From contig UQCR01000023.1 of assembly GCA_900539655.1 (NCBI GenBank), positions 3,428 through 67,427 of the forward strand: a stretch of DNA of 64,000 nucleotides. The letters are read 5' to 3'. Within the stretch, counting starts at the first letter, position 1; each line of letters opens with the position of its first letter. This DNA is from an uncultured Robinsoniella sp. GTDB lineage: Bacteria; Bacillota; Clostridia; Lachnospirales; Lachnospiraceae. The notes under the pieces were generated by a model. That model searched no databases, was not told where the DNA came from, and saw only the letters and a program-made list of their open reading frames with translations. Below, one piece after another: positions 15,366 through 24,530 of this stretch. The translations under genes were made by a program, and so were the position numbers.

Positions 15366-18260
15366 TTAGTCGAATCTCTGAGTATTTGCGTCTACCTGAA
15401 TAGCATGTCCAGGTATGATTTCATCTGCTTCTTTGTTCTTAAATATATAGTTCACCATATCCCCTGCAACAGATGCTGCATTGGTAGAGGTATAACCATT
15501 GGTAATTCTTACAGCGATGGCGATTTCCGGGTTATCATATGGTGCATACCCTACAAAAAGAGCATGGCTGGGTACGCCTGTTTCCTGTGCCGTACCGGTT
15601 TTACCTGCCATATCTGTTTTGATATTCTTTAAAATGTTATTTGATTTTACCATCTCGTTCATACCGGTGTGAATAGCACTCCAGAGTTCAGAATCTAATT
15701 CAACATTGTTATGAACTTTTGGTTTCTTTTCCTCTAATACACGGTTATCGGAATCGGATATTTTATCCAGTAATGTCAGGTCATAACAGGTTCCTCCATT
15801 TGCAATTGTTGCCACATATCTGGAGAGCTGTGAGGTTGTAAAGGCATTGGTACCCTGACCCATTGCGGAAGGCGCCATACCATTGTCGGATATGTGTGGA
15901 TCTGTTTCACCGATCTCAATTCCGGTAGGGGCATCGAAACCGAACATTTCAGCATACTTAGCAAGTTTTTCGATACCGACTTCATCTACGGCTTTACCGT
16001 CTTCTGCTCCAATGTCACCTAGCATATAACCAATCGAGTTAAAATAAAAGTTACAGGAATCTTTGATTGCGCTAGATAAACTTTCGGGACCATGTGCACC
16101 TGGTGAAATCCAACATCTTATTGGAGGTTCTACTAAATCAAACTTACCCGTACAATTAATGGTATCGTATATTCCAATAACACCTTCTGTTACACCTGCT
16201 GCAGCGGTTACCATCTTATAGGTAGAACCTGGCGCTGTAATTTCCTGGGTTGCCTTATTATAAAACGGACTGGATAAGTCAGTTGCCAGTTTGGCATAGT
16301 ATTCGGAATCCATATCATTTGCCAGCCTGTTATTATCATAACTCGGATAAGTCACACAGGCAAGTACTTCTCCTGTATTTGGGTTATTTATTACCAAAGA
16401 GCCGGAACATGGATCCAGTGCTAACTGTGCAGGAGTAAGTTCCAGACTGTATATTTTTGCGTGTATAAAGTCGAATGCAGTCAGACTTCCCGATGCAAGT
16501 GAATTATAATCTTCCTGGTTCATCTTAATGACGCCCTGGTCAAAGAGCATCAGGCAGACAGCCGTAGCACTCAACGTATCGGATTCTATCATATAGCGAT
16601 AGATTTTTTTACTGAAATGCGTATCTGTGGATAAATATTCTGCAATATAATCTGATAATGCGCTGTATACTTCTTTGGAATCCAGATATTCTGTATCAAC
16701 CGGAATCTTGGAGATATCAACCCAGTTTTTTGAAATTGCATAAGTTAAATACTCCTGAAGGCTGATGCTTCCGTCATTGGTCCAGGCGAGATAGGTTTCA
16801 TCTGATTTATCAATGGCGTCTTTTTGCAGAATCCCCGTTCCTTCCATTAACATATTGTTAACCACATAAGTCATATAGGCCTGCATGTCCTTGCCCAGAT
16901 CTTTATATGCTGCAGGTGAATCTGCAGTAAGCTCTGATTTGATAGCTGCAAAAACATTGGATTGCTCATTCAAAAATTGCTGGTAAACCTGCTTTTCCGT
17001 TGTGCTGGCATCTGCTGATGAAATATGGTTTACGTCCAGAACGTTATTTTCAAACAGTGCATAATATACGTCATAGACTGGAATTTTGATATCATCAGTG
17101 GTAGCATAATCCTCTATATTCACTTCTTTGGCATCAATCAGCATAGTATATACAATACCGGCTATATACTGCTCCAGAATCCTGTAGGCTGCAATCTGAT
17201 AATCGGTGTCAAGTGTTAGCTGAATATTATTTCCTGCCTGGGGTTCCACTCGGTTATCTTTTTTAAGAATTTTTCCAAGGTTGTTTACATATACTCTTTC
17301 AGAACCTTTTAATCCCTGAAGCTGATCTTCATAGACCTGTTCCAGACCGATTTTACCAACGATGTCATTTTGGTTATACACATCGCTGTCCTTATTTAAC
17401 TCATTCAGTTCTTCGGAAGAGATCTGTCCGGTATAACCGATAATCGGCGCAAAATAGATGCTGTTGTCATAGACACGGATCGTATCATCCACCACATCCA
17501 CGCCAGGATAGATATCTTTGCTCTCCATAATGGTGGACATAGATGAATCACTGATATTGGTAGCCAGAGTTGCAGCTAAATATTTCTGAAAGCTGTTTGC
17601 GGCTATTTTACTTCTCATGGTTACGATACTAAGAGTTTCCTCTTTTGTAAATGTTTCAGGAAGTCCGTATTTGGCTAACTCCTCTTTTGTATTATCCTTG
17701 GAAAGTACGCCATACATCTCTTCGTCACAGAGATCTTCCATCATCTGTGCAGCGGTTCTATTGGTTTGTTTCTCCGTCAGATTCTCAATATATGCCTGTC
17801 CATAGATATCAGCCTTGAATCGAAGGAGGCTTGTACCGCTTGAAACAAATTGATATTCTCCGGCACTGTTCAGAGTGATTCCAAAATTATCAGTTACCTT
17901 ATCTCCATTTTTTTCAAGAATCTTTAATATACCATACATGCTGCCGTTTAATGCCAGGTTTTTTTCATGTCTGGTAAGATTATCATAAGCGCCGGTATCT
18001 TCAAAGGTAACCGAATGGGCAAGCTTATTATAAGCTAATAATTTTCCATTTCGGTCTGTGATGATTCCACGGGTACTTTTTAAAGTTCTCTCTTTTTCAA
18101 TCTGCATGGTAAAGTCGTTCAGGTAACTCTCACCTTCTACAATCTGCAGGGTAAACAGCCGGTATACCAGAATAAATGCAAGTATCAGGAATAAAACGAC
18201 CAGTATTACCATACGGGACTTTGCTGCTTTTGAAATGGTATCTTTTACATACTTAAACAA
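15366..18260 (-). CDS. Penicillin-binding protein 2 (class B transpeptidase) with a large insertion
   Basis: Cross-links peptidoglycan during elongation, partner of RodA. 964 residues: membrane helix (18-38), PBP dimer domain, then the transpeptidase domain with STYK (Ser679-Lys682), SCN (735-737) and KTG (887-889). Between LTLDTDYQIAAYRILEQ (347-363) and SGSLVINNPNTGEVLA (619-634) lie about 250 extra helical residues absent from typical PBP2 proteins of 600-700 residues. The start is a TTG at 18260, with GGAGTG upstream inside mreD; the next ATG would cut into the membrane helix. It ends the mreBCD operon. Confidence 0.92.
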   Translation of the reverse strand: MFKYVKDTISKAAKSRMVILVVLFLILAFILVYRLFTLQIVEGESYLNDFTMQIEKERTLKSTRGIITDRNGKLLAYNKLAHSVTFEDTGAYDNLTRHEKNLALNGSMYGILKILEKNGDKVTDNFGITLNSAGEYQFVSSGTSLLRFKADIYGQAYIENLTEKQTNRTAAQMMEDLCDEEMYGVLSKDNTKEELAKYGLPETFTKEETLSIVTMRSKIAANSFQKYLAATLATNISDSSMSTIMESKDIYPGVDVVDDTIRVYDNSIYFAPIIGYTGQISSEELNELNKDSDVYNQNDIVGKIGLEQVYEDQLQGLKGSERVYVNNLGKILKKDNRVEPQAGNNIQLTLDTDYQIAAYRILEQYIAGIVYTMLIDAKEVNIEDYATTDDIKIPVYDVYYALFENNVLDVNHISSADASTTEKQVYQQFLNEQSNVFAAIKSELTADSPAAYKDLGKDMQAYMTYVVNNMLMEGTGILQKDAIDKSDETYLAWTNDGSISLQEYLTYAISKNWVDISKIPVDTEYLDSKEVYSALSDYIAEYLSTDTHFSKKIYRYMIESDTLSATAVCLMLFDQGVIKMNQEDYNSLASGSLTAFDFIHAKIYSLELTPAQLALDPCSGSLVINNPNTGEVLACVTYPSYDNNRLANDMDSEYYAKLATDLSSPFYNKATQEITAPGSTYKMVTAAAGVTEGVIGIYDTINCTGKFDLVEPPIRCWISPGAHGPESLSSAIKDSCNFYFNSIGYMLGDIGAEDGKAVDEVGIEKLAKYAEMFGFDAPTGIEIGETDPHISDNGMAPSAMGQGTNAFTTSQLSRYVATIANGGTCYDLTLLDKISDSDNRVLEEKKPKVHNNVELDSELWSAIHTGMNEMVKSNNILKNIKTDMAGKTGTAQETGVPSHALFVGYAPYDNPEIAIAVRITNGYTSTNAASVAGDMVNYIFKNKEADEIIPGHAIQVDANTQRFD

Positions 18261-18771
18261 AACTATTTACACTCCTCTGTTCTGACTTCTCCAGTTTACG
18301 GTTGATAAATAATAATATACGGTAGCACAGAAATGTCAATACAATGGTATAGATGACTTCCGGCATAATGATCCGCCTCAGGTAGAAGAAGAAGTCAACT
18401 CTTCCCCGGAGCAGGAACTGGAAACCATAGACAAGGATTCCGTATGCCAGATCACTGACTGCGGTTAATACAACCGGCATTTTGATATCGTCATCGTAAA
18501 ATATGTGGTAACAGAATCCGTTCAGATATCCGATATACATATAGATAATGGCTCTAAAGCCCATGGTTTCGCCAAAGAAAAGGTCTGCCATAAGGCCACA
18601 GACAAAACCAATCCAGAGACCGGACCGTTTTCCTCTCATTAGTCCAAAGGATACCGTTACAATAATCAGTAAATTAGGTGTAATAGAAGCGATAGAAAGT
18701 GCCGGCAGCAATGTGCATTGTAAAATAACACATATTAACAGCACAAAAAAAAGTATCACCTTGCTTTTCAT
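18253..18771 (-). CDS. mreD: Rod shape-determining protein MreD
   Basis: 172-residue membrane protein of the elongasome with about five helices and no soluble domain. Family-typical segments include LRGKRSGLWIGFVCGLMADLFFG-like sequence around residues 45-65. It overlaps the PBP2 start by 8 bases and follows mreC by 21 bases, the canonical mreC-mreD-PBP2 arrangement. Confidence 0.9.
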   Translation of the reverse strand: MKSKVILFFVLLICVILQCTLLPALSIASITPNLLIIVTVSFGLMRGKRSGLWIGFVCGLMADLFFGETMGFRAIIYMYIGYLNGFCYHIFYDDDIKMPVVLTAVSDLAYGILVYGFQFLLRGRVDFFFYLRRIIMPEVIYTIVLTFLCYRILLFINRKLEKSEQRSVNSFV

Positions 18772-18792
18772 ATCTTATCTCCTATCTGTATG

Positions 18793-19758
18793 TTACTCAG
18801 CTGTCTTCGGTGATTCGGTCGACTGTGTCTCTGTCTCAGAGGATGTTTCAGTTTCGCTGTCACCGGTTTCGTCCAGCCCTTTGGCCTCTGTCTGCTTGGG
18901 TTCTGTCTCCGTAGTTGCTATCTGCTGTTTTAAAGTTTTGATGACCAGTACTTCCTGGATATCTTTAAAATCAACAGCGGGTGAAATGTATCCGGATTTG
19001 GTCAGGTGGTTCGAATCGTTATTTATCTCACTGATATAACCGATCAGGATACCGGGTAAAAACTTGCTGCTGACGTTGGACGTAACTACTTTATCCCCAA
19101 CGCTCACTTTATTGTCTGTATCGGTTAGTTTAATCAGGTTTACCTTATCTTCATCGATCAGCCTGAGGTCACCGGCAATAATACACTGTTCGTTGGTTGG
19201 GGAAACCATTGCGCTTACATTGCTGTAATCGTCTATAATGGAACGTACGGTAGACCAGTTTGGACCTACTTCTGTAATAATTCCGGCAAGACCGCCGCCA
19301 GCCAGGACATTCATATCTACAGCAAAGCCGTCATTGCTGCCCTTGTCTATGGTAAACATATGGAACCAGTTGCCGCTTTGCTTTGCAATTACTCTGGCGC
19401 CTACTTTTTCGTAGTCTTCATACTGGTGATCCAGTTCGTAGAGATCTCTTAAACGGTTCAGTTCTTCCTGATCCTGAATAAGTCGGGTATTTTCAATTGT
19501 CAGATCATCCACTTTTTTCTGCAGGGATTTATTCTCGGTAACCAGGTCAGCAGAATTCTGAAAATAATCCCCTTTTCCTGCGATCCAGGATCCAACCTGG
19601 TTAATACCGCTCTGCAGGGGTGTAATAATTAATTCACCCACCTGTTTCAGCGGTCCGCTGCTCATATCCACAGTGAAAGACAGTACGATCATAACACCGC
19701 ACACCGCGGAAAGGACCAGTAATATTACTTTGCTTTTTATCGAATTCTTTTTCTTCAT
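18793..19758 (-). CDS. mreC: Rod shape-determining protein MreC
   Basis: Bitopic elongasome scaffold. 321 residues: one membrane helix (about 9-28), a coiled coil (about 65-105, rich in Leu/Glu/Lys), then the beta domain with VIAKQSGNWFHMFTIDKGSNDGF and GGLAGIITEVGPNWSTVRSI. The C-terminus is a Thr/Glu/Ser-rich tail of about 45 residues without structure. It lies 12 bases after mreB. Confidence 0.95.
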   Translation of the reverse strand: MKKKNSIKSKVILLVLSAVCGVMIVLSFTVDMSSGPLKQVGELIITPLQSGINQVGSWIAGKGDYFQNSADLVTENKSLQKKVDDLTIENTRLIQDQEELNRLRDLYELDHQYEDYEKVGARVIAKQSGNWFHMFTIDKGSNDGFAVDMNVLAGGGLAGIITEVGPNWSTVRSIIDDYSNVSAMVSPTNEQCIIAGDLRLIDEDKVNLIKLTDTDNKVSVGDKVVTSNVSSKFLPGILIGYISEINNDSNHLTKSGYISPAVDFKDIQEVLVIKTLKQQIATTETEPKQTEAKGLDETGDSETETSSETETQSTESPKTAE

Positions 19759-19770
19759 AACGATTCCTCT

Positions 19771-20781
19771 TTATATGGTATTTCCTGTTAGATCTTTTAA
19801 AGAATACGTACACTCTTCTAATTCTTTGTGGTTCATGATCGCCAGAAGTCCGCGAAGTGTACTGGTAACAGGTTCTCTGACTAGATATATGGGGACTTCC
19901 AGTTCCCTTCTCATATAATCCGCCAGATTCGGTATTCCGGAGACACCGCCGCTTAAGTAAATGCCATTTTTCCGGATATCAGCCAGAAACTGGGGTGGAA
20001 TGCGGTTCAGTGTGCTTTTTATGTTCTGGACAATAGTGTCGATGGTTTCCATAATACAGACGCTTACAGAAAGAGACGGTATCACAGCGCTTTTAGGCAA
20101 TCCGGACACCGTACTGATACCATATACTTCAAGAGAAGCAGCCGGCCCATCAATGATGTAAGCCAGGGCATTTTTCAGTTTATCTGCCGTACGCATACCA
20201 ATGTTCAGCTGGAACATACGCCGTACCATGGTACTGATATCTTCATCCAATTTCCGCCCTCCGAACTGGAGCATTTTACTGAGCAGAATCTGCCCTCCGG
20301 TCAATACGGAAATATCAGTTGTATCGGCGCCGATATTTACTACCATGTTACCAACTGGAACATCGATAGGAAGCCCTATGCCAATGGCATCTGCAACCCC
20401 TTTCTCAACCAGACAGATTTTTTTTGCTTTTATATTACCACTCAGTACATTGTAATATGCCCGCTTTTCCACCGCGGAAATATCGCTTGGTACGGCAATA
20501 TAAATCGTTGGATGAACCGGTAAAAGGGAAGAACACCGCCGCAAAAGCCCAACAAGCAGCAGTTCCATATTTTTTGCATCGGCTATTGCACCATGCATCA
20601 TAGGACAGCCTGCCTGTACATTTACAGGCGTTTTTTCATACATTTCGTACGCTTCGTCTCCAATGCCGATAACCTGAAGCCCGTCCCGGATTGCAATCAT
20701 ATTTTTTTCTGCAATCATAATTTTATTATTTTTATCACATATTTTTATCGTGTCTGTGCCAAGGTCAATTCCTAATAACAT
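19771..20781 (-). CDS. Divergent MreB-like actin homologue
   Basis: Shape-determining bacterial actin family, 336 residues. The phosphate 1 motif GIDLGTDTIKI (4-14) and the late GGVSGIPNL are recognisable. The phosphate 2 motif, usually DIGGGT, reads NIGADT (149-154), and the EEP of canonical MreB is EKG. ATP binding or polymerisation may therefore differ, and a more canonical MreB may exist elsewhere in the genome. It is followed directly by mreC and mreD, which supports a role in elongation. I leave the symbol blank because of the divergence. Confidence 0.85.
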   Translation of the reverse strand: MLLGIDLGTDTIKICDKNNKIMIAEKNMIAIRDGLQVIGIGDEAYEMYEKTPVNVQAGCPMMHGAIADAKNMELLLVGLLRRCSSLLPVHPTIYIAVPSDISAVEKRAYYNVLSGNIKAKKICLVEKGVADAIGIGLPIDVPVGNMVVNIGADTTDISVLTGGQILLSKMLQFGGRKLDEDISTMVRRMFQLNIGMRTADKLKNALAYIIDGPAASLEVYGISTVSGLPKSAVIPSLSVSVCIMETIDTIVQNIKSTLNRIPPQFLADIRKNGIYLSGGVSGIPNLADYMRRELEVPIYLVREPVTSTLRGLLAIMNHKELEECTYSLKDLTGNTI

Positions 20782-20802
20782 GGCTTCTTCTCTCCCTCAT
20801 AG

Positions 20803-21498
20803 TTACAAAAGTCCTCGTTCTTTAAAGCTTAAATACTTTTTATCACCAATAATTATATGATCCAGCAGTTCAATACCGATAAGCAGACCTGCATCCCGGA
20901 TCCGTTTCGTTAAAAGGATATCCTCTCTGCTTGGAGAGGGATCACCACTTGGGTGATTATGCACAAGGATAATAAATACCGCATGATGATGCAATGCTTC
21001 CAGATAAATCTCCCGGGGCGTAATCAGAGCACCGTTTACCGTACCCTTTGATATGATATGGTCACACAGGAGCCTGCTCTTGGTATTCAACATCAGCATC
21101 AGCATCTGTTCCTGGGTACAGTGCCGGAAATCTTCCATATAATAATCCGCTATTGTTTCCGGTTTGGTAAAGCATAGGCTGTCCTTTGCCGAAGATTTAG
21201 CAATTCTTCTGGACAATTCTACAATACACTTGATCTGTATGGCTTTGACTTTTCCGATGCCTTTCATTTTCCTGAGATCGGAAATGCTTAAGTGATGGAG
21301 GCCTAACAGATTATGTTCTACTTTTGAACATTGTAAAACCTCCTGTGCCAGTTCCAGTGCCTGAATCCCCTGGGATCCGGTTCTTAAGATAACTGCCAGA
21401 AGTTCAGCGTCTGACAGCGCCTGTGCACCCATCGCAAGGCATTTTTCATATGGCCTGTCATCTGTAGGTAATTCTTTCATTGTAATTGACTCATTCAT
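20803..21498 (-). CDS. radC: RadC/JAB-domain protein
   Basis: 231 residues: an N-terminal helix-hairpin-helix part (about 15-100) and a C-terminal JAB1/MPN+ domain with the zinc motif HNHPSGDPSPSRED. The historical DNA-repair role of RadC has been questioned and the true activity is unknown. The ATG at 21498 follows AAAGGGAATACT and is preferred to the start at 21513. It sits 21 bases before mreB, as in many bacteria. Confidence 0.92.
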   Translation of the reverse strand: MNESITMKELPTDDRPYEKCLAMGAQALSDAELLAVILRTGSQGIQALELAQEVLQCSKVEHNLLGLHHLSISDLRKMKGIGKVKAIQIKCIVELSRRIAKSSAKDSLCFTKPETIADYYMEDFRHCTQEQMLMLMLNTKSRLLCDHIISKGTVNGALITPREIYLEALHHHAVFIILVHNHPSGDPSPSREDILLTKRIRDAGLLIGIELLDHIIIGDKKYLSFKERGLL

Positions 21499-21649
21499 AG
21501 TATTCCCTTTCAAGCTCTCCCGGCAGGAAGCCTTGAATCAGGATTTATCCTGTCAAAACAAGACTATAAATAATCATCATTTTATCATAGATTCATTACA
21601 AAGTACACACTTATTAATCTTAAAATTTTGTGATGGCTTAGAATATGGT

Positions 21650-23239
21650 CTAAAATGATCGGAATTTTTTGATAACAGCCTCTGCTACTTTTAATCCATC
21701 CATTGCAGCACTGGTGATCCCACCCGCATAGCCCGCACCTTCACCACAGGGATATAATCCGGCGATGGTACTTTCAAAGAAATCGTCTCTGGTGATACGC
21801 AGTGGCGAGGACGTTCGGCTTTCGATACCGGACAGAATGGCATCTTTTCTTCCAAAACCTTGAATCATATTGTCAAAGCCCAGGATACCCTGTTCAATGG
21901 AATCTCCCAGAAATTTCGGAAGGCATTCTCTTAAATTCCCATAATCATATGCCCCCTTAATGGCTGGAGCAAAATCCCCTGGTCCATTGCTGGAGCGATG
22001 CTTCATAAAGTCCTCAAACAGCTGTACCGGTACTTTTCCGTTGCACAGCCCATAAGCTTTTTCTTCCAACATCTGCTGAAATCTCACACCGCTTAAAGAA
22101 TCGGAAGCTTGGTAATCCTCCGGTGTAACCGTTACGACAATGGCGCTGTTTGCATTTTCCCCATCCCGTTTCTGATAACTCATGCCGTTGACTGCAGTCA
22201 TGCCATTTTCAGATGAGGCATTTACTACATAACCGCCAGGGCACATACAGAAAGAATATACGCCTCTCCCGTTATCCAGTTTTTTGGTTAGTTTATAATC
22301 CGCTGCCGGCAGCGACTTCAAATCTGTTCTGGCATATTGGGATTGGTTGATCATACTTTGGGGATGTTCAATCCGAAGCCCTACTGCAAAAGATTTCGGT
22401 GACATGGCAAGAGGTTTGCGGGACAGCATGGTAAAGGTATCTCTCGCACTATGTCCAATTGCCAGTACAACAACGGTAGTATTTAAAGTCTCCCGGTTGT
22501 TCAAACAAATGCTCTCTATCCTGCCGTCCCGGATATGCAGGTCCGTCAACTGGCTTTCAAATCGTACTTCCCCGCCCAGCCGCTGTATTTCCAGCCGCAT
22601 GTTTTTTACTACATTGCGAAGAACGTCCGTACCGATATGGGGTTTGTTCAGATATAAAATCGAACTGTCGGCACCTGCTTCCACGAAGGTTTCCAGTACA
22701 TAGCGTCCGCGTCCTTTCGGATCCTTCACCATAGTGTTTAGTTTTCCGTCTGAAAAAGTACCGGCGCCGCCTTCACCGAACTGAACGTTGGAGGATGGAT
22801 TTAAGGGATTTCCTTTCCAGAAGCCTTCTACTGTCTTCGAACGGGCATCTACATCTTCTCCCCGTTCCAGGATCAGAGGACGGTAGCCGCACTTTGCAAG
22901 CAGCAGGCCGCAGAACAATCCGGCAGGTCCCATTCCTACAATAACCGGACGATCCTTTAATGCTTCCTCACCACAGGAAGGAACCTGATAAGATACTGAT
23001 GTGGATTTTACAATCTGGCTGTTTTTGCATTTTTTTAAAACGAAATGCTCTTTTTCAACCTCGGCATCGATGGTATAGCTGTATTTGATATCCGGTTTTT
23101 TCCGTGCATCTATGGAACGTTTTATAATATGGAAACTTTTTAAATCCGTTTCCTTTATTTTCAGTTCTCTGCAGACTGCCCTTTTAAGATCCTCTCTTGT
23201 ATGTTCCGGCTGCAATTTTATCTGCGGAATCCTAATCAT
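21650..23239 (-). CDS. NAD(P)/FAD-dependent oxidoreductase (FAD-dependent dehydrogenase family)
   Basis: 529-residue cytosolic flavoprotein. The N-terminal 90 residues form a separate small domain (MIRIPQIKL...). The Rossmann dinucleotide motif VGMGPAGLFCGLLLAKCG begins near residue 101, and the C-terminal CGEGAGYAGGITSAAMDG binds FAD. The reaction is not known. It follows the BaiN-like flavoprotein gene by 22 bases, so the two are likely co-expressed. After its stop, a 150-base gap shows no clear terminator. Confidence 0.85.
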   Translation of the reverse strand: MIRIPQIKLQPEHTREDLKRAVCRELKIKETDLKSFHIIKRSIDARKKPDIKYSYTIDAEVEKEHFVLKKCKNSQIVKSTSVSYQVPSCGEEALKDRPVIVGMGPAGLFCGLLLAKCGYRPLILERGEDVDARSKTVEGFWKGNPLNPSSNVQFGEGGAGTFSDGKLNTMVKDPKGRGRYVLETFVEAGADSSILYLNKPHIGTDVLRNVVKNMRLEIQRLGGEVRFESQLTDLHIRDGRIESICLNNRETLNTTVVVLAIGHSARDTFTMLSRKPLAMSPKSFAVGLRIEHPQSMINQSQYARTDLKSLPAADYKLTKKLDNGRGVYSFCMCPGGYVVNASSENGMTAVNGMSYQKRDGENANSAIVVTVTPEDYQASDSLSGVRFQQMLEEKAYGLCNGKVPVQLFEDFMKHRSSNGPGDFAPAIKGAYDYGNLRECLPKFLGDSIEQGILGFDNMIQGFGRKDAILSGIESRTSSPLRITRDDFFESTIAGLYPCGEGAGYAGGITSAAMDGLKVAEAVIKKFRSF

Positions 23240-23261
23240 TCATATCCTCCTTATTTTTACA

Positions 23262-24506
23262 TCATTTTATTGTTTTATTAATGCAGGTACAGGTACTGTG
23301 CAGTCCCGCTGTGTAGCCGCTGGACCAAGCCCACTGCAGATTGTATCCTCCGCAGGCGCCGTCAATATCCAGTATTTCTCCTGCAAGGAAAAGCCCTGGT
23401 GCAATACGGGATTCCAGACTGGCATTATCCACTTCATTTACTGACACACCGCCTGAACATATCTGAGCCTGGGTAAAATCCCGGCTGCCACTGATCTTGA
23501 CGATACTGTTTTTGATGCAGCAGGTGAGTGATTTGATCTCATCTACCGTTACAGCACCAGATGATTTCGTATGTTTCATTTTAGCCTTTTTCAGCATTAC
23601 AGTAATCATTTTTTTGTTTAAAAGACCAGTGAGACTCTCTTCTATCGTTCGGTTGGGATATTGCATACAGCGCTTGTGCAATAAATTTATCAGTTCTGCT
23701 GTATCGAAATCCGGCATCAGATCAACGCTGACCGTGACATTTTTATTTTCAGCTAAGGCCCTGACTGCATAACGGCTGAGCTGGAATACTACAATTCCGG
23801 AAATGCCGTAATCGGTCCATTGTAATTCACCGGTCTCAGTCAGGATGAGATCCTGATCTACATATAGAGCAAGACGGGAATGGCTTCGAACACCGGCTAA
23901 GCTTTTAAACCAATCGCCCGTTACTTTTAGCGGTACCAGAGCAGGCAGAGCCGGAACGATACTATGGCCTGCCATCTCTGCCAGTTCATAGCCGCTTCCG
24001 TCTGAGCCGGTAACAGGTGCCGCTTTGGAGCCGGCAGTTAAGATGACTGCATCGGCTGTATATGTCCAGCCGGAAGTTTCAATCTGCCAGGTTTCTTTAG
24101 AACGATAGAGGCGTTTTACTTTTTCCATGCATTTTAGCTTTATGGAAAGTCTTTTTACCTCCATCAACAAAAGGTCTAAAACAGCAGATGCCTGTTCCAC
24201 ATAAGGGTATATATAGCCGCCGCGATCCTTTAGCAGAAGTCCCAGATCTTCAAAAAAAGCCAGGGTATCAGACACGCTGAATTGTTCCAGTACCTGTCTG
24301 GTAAATTCCGGGTTACCGGAACGGTAGACATTTGGATCAGACATGTCTGTATTGGTAATATTGCATTTTCCGTTTCCGGTTGTCAGCAGTTTTTTGCCTG
24401 GTTTTTCCATACCTTCCAGTATGGTGACGGCAGCTCCGTTTCTTGCGGCTGCAATGGCTGCCAGCAGACCTGAAGCGCCTGCGCCGATGACGAAAACCTT
24501 TTTCAT
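23262..24506 (-). CDS. BaiN/HI0933-family flavoprotein (aminoacetone oxidase-like)
   Basis: 414-residue FAD protein with the N-terminal dinucleotide motif VIGAGASGLLAAIAAARNG (5-23), the internal TTGNGKCNITN signature and the C-terminal LAGEILDIDGACGGYNLQWAWSSG. The family includes BaiN, reported in bile acid dehydroxylation, but most members are uncharacterised and no bai genes lie nearby. It lies between the PLP lyase-like gene and a second flavoprotein. Confidence 0.88.
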   Translation of the reverse strand: MKKVFVIGAGASGLLAAIAAARNGAAVTILEGMEKPGKKLLTTGNGKCNITNTDMSDPNVYRSGNPEFTRQVLEQFSVSDTLAFFEDLGLLLKDRGGYIYPYVEQASAVLDLLLMEVKRLSIKLKCMEKVKRLYRSKETWQIETSGWTYTADAVILTAGSKAAPVTGSDGSGYELAEMAGHSIVPALPALVPLKVTGDWFKSLAGVRSHSRLALYVDQDLILTETGELQWTDYGISGIVVFQLSRYAVRALAENKNVTVSVDLMPDFDTAELINLLHKRCMQYPNRTIEESLTGLLNKKMITVMLKKAKMKHTKSSGAVTVDEIKSLTCCIKNSIVKISGSRDFTQAQICSGGVSVNEVDNASLESRIAPGLFLAGEILDIDGACGGYNLQWAWSSGYTAGLHSTCTCINKTIK

Positions 24507-24530
24507 GATACGACCACTCCTATCTTCCGC

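Noticed and set aside
19005..19025. GGTTCGAATC, tRNA T-loop-like
   Set aside because: Lies inside mreC, with no acceptor stem or anticodon arm around it.
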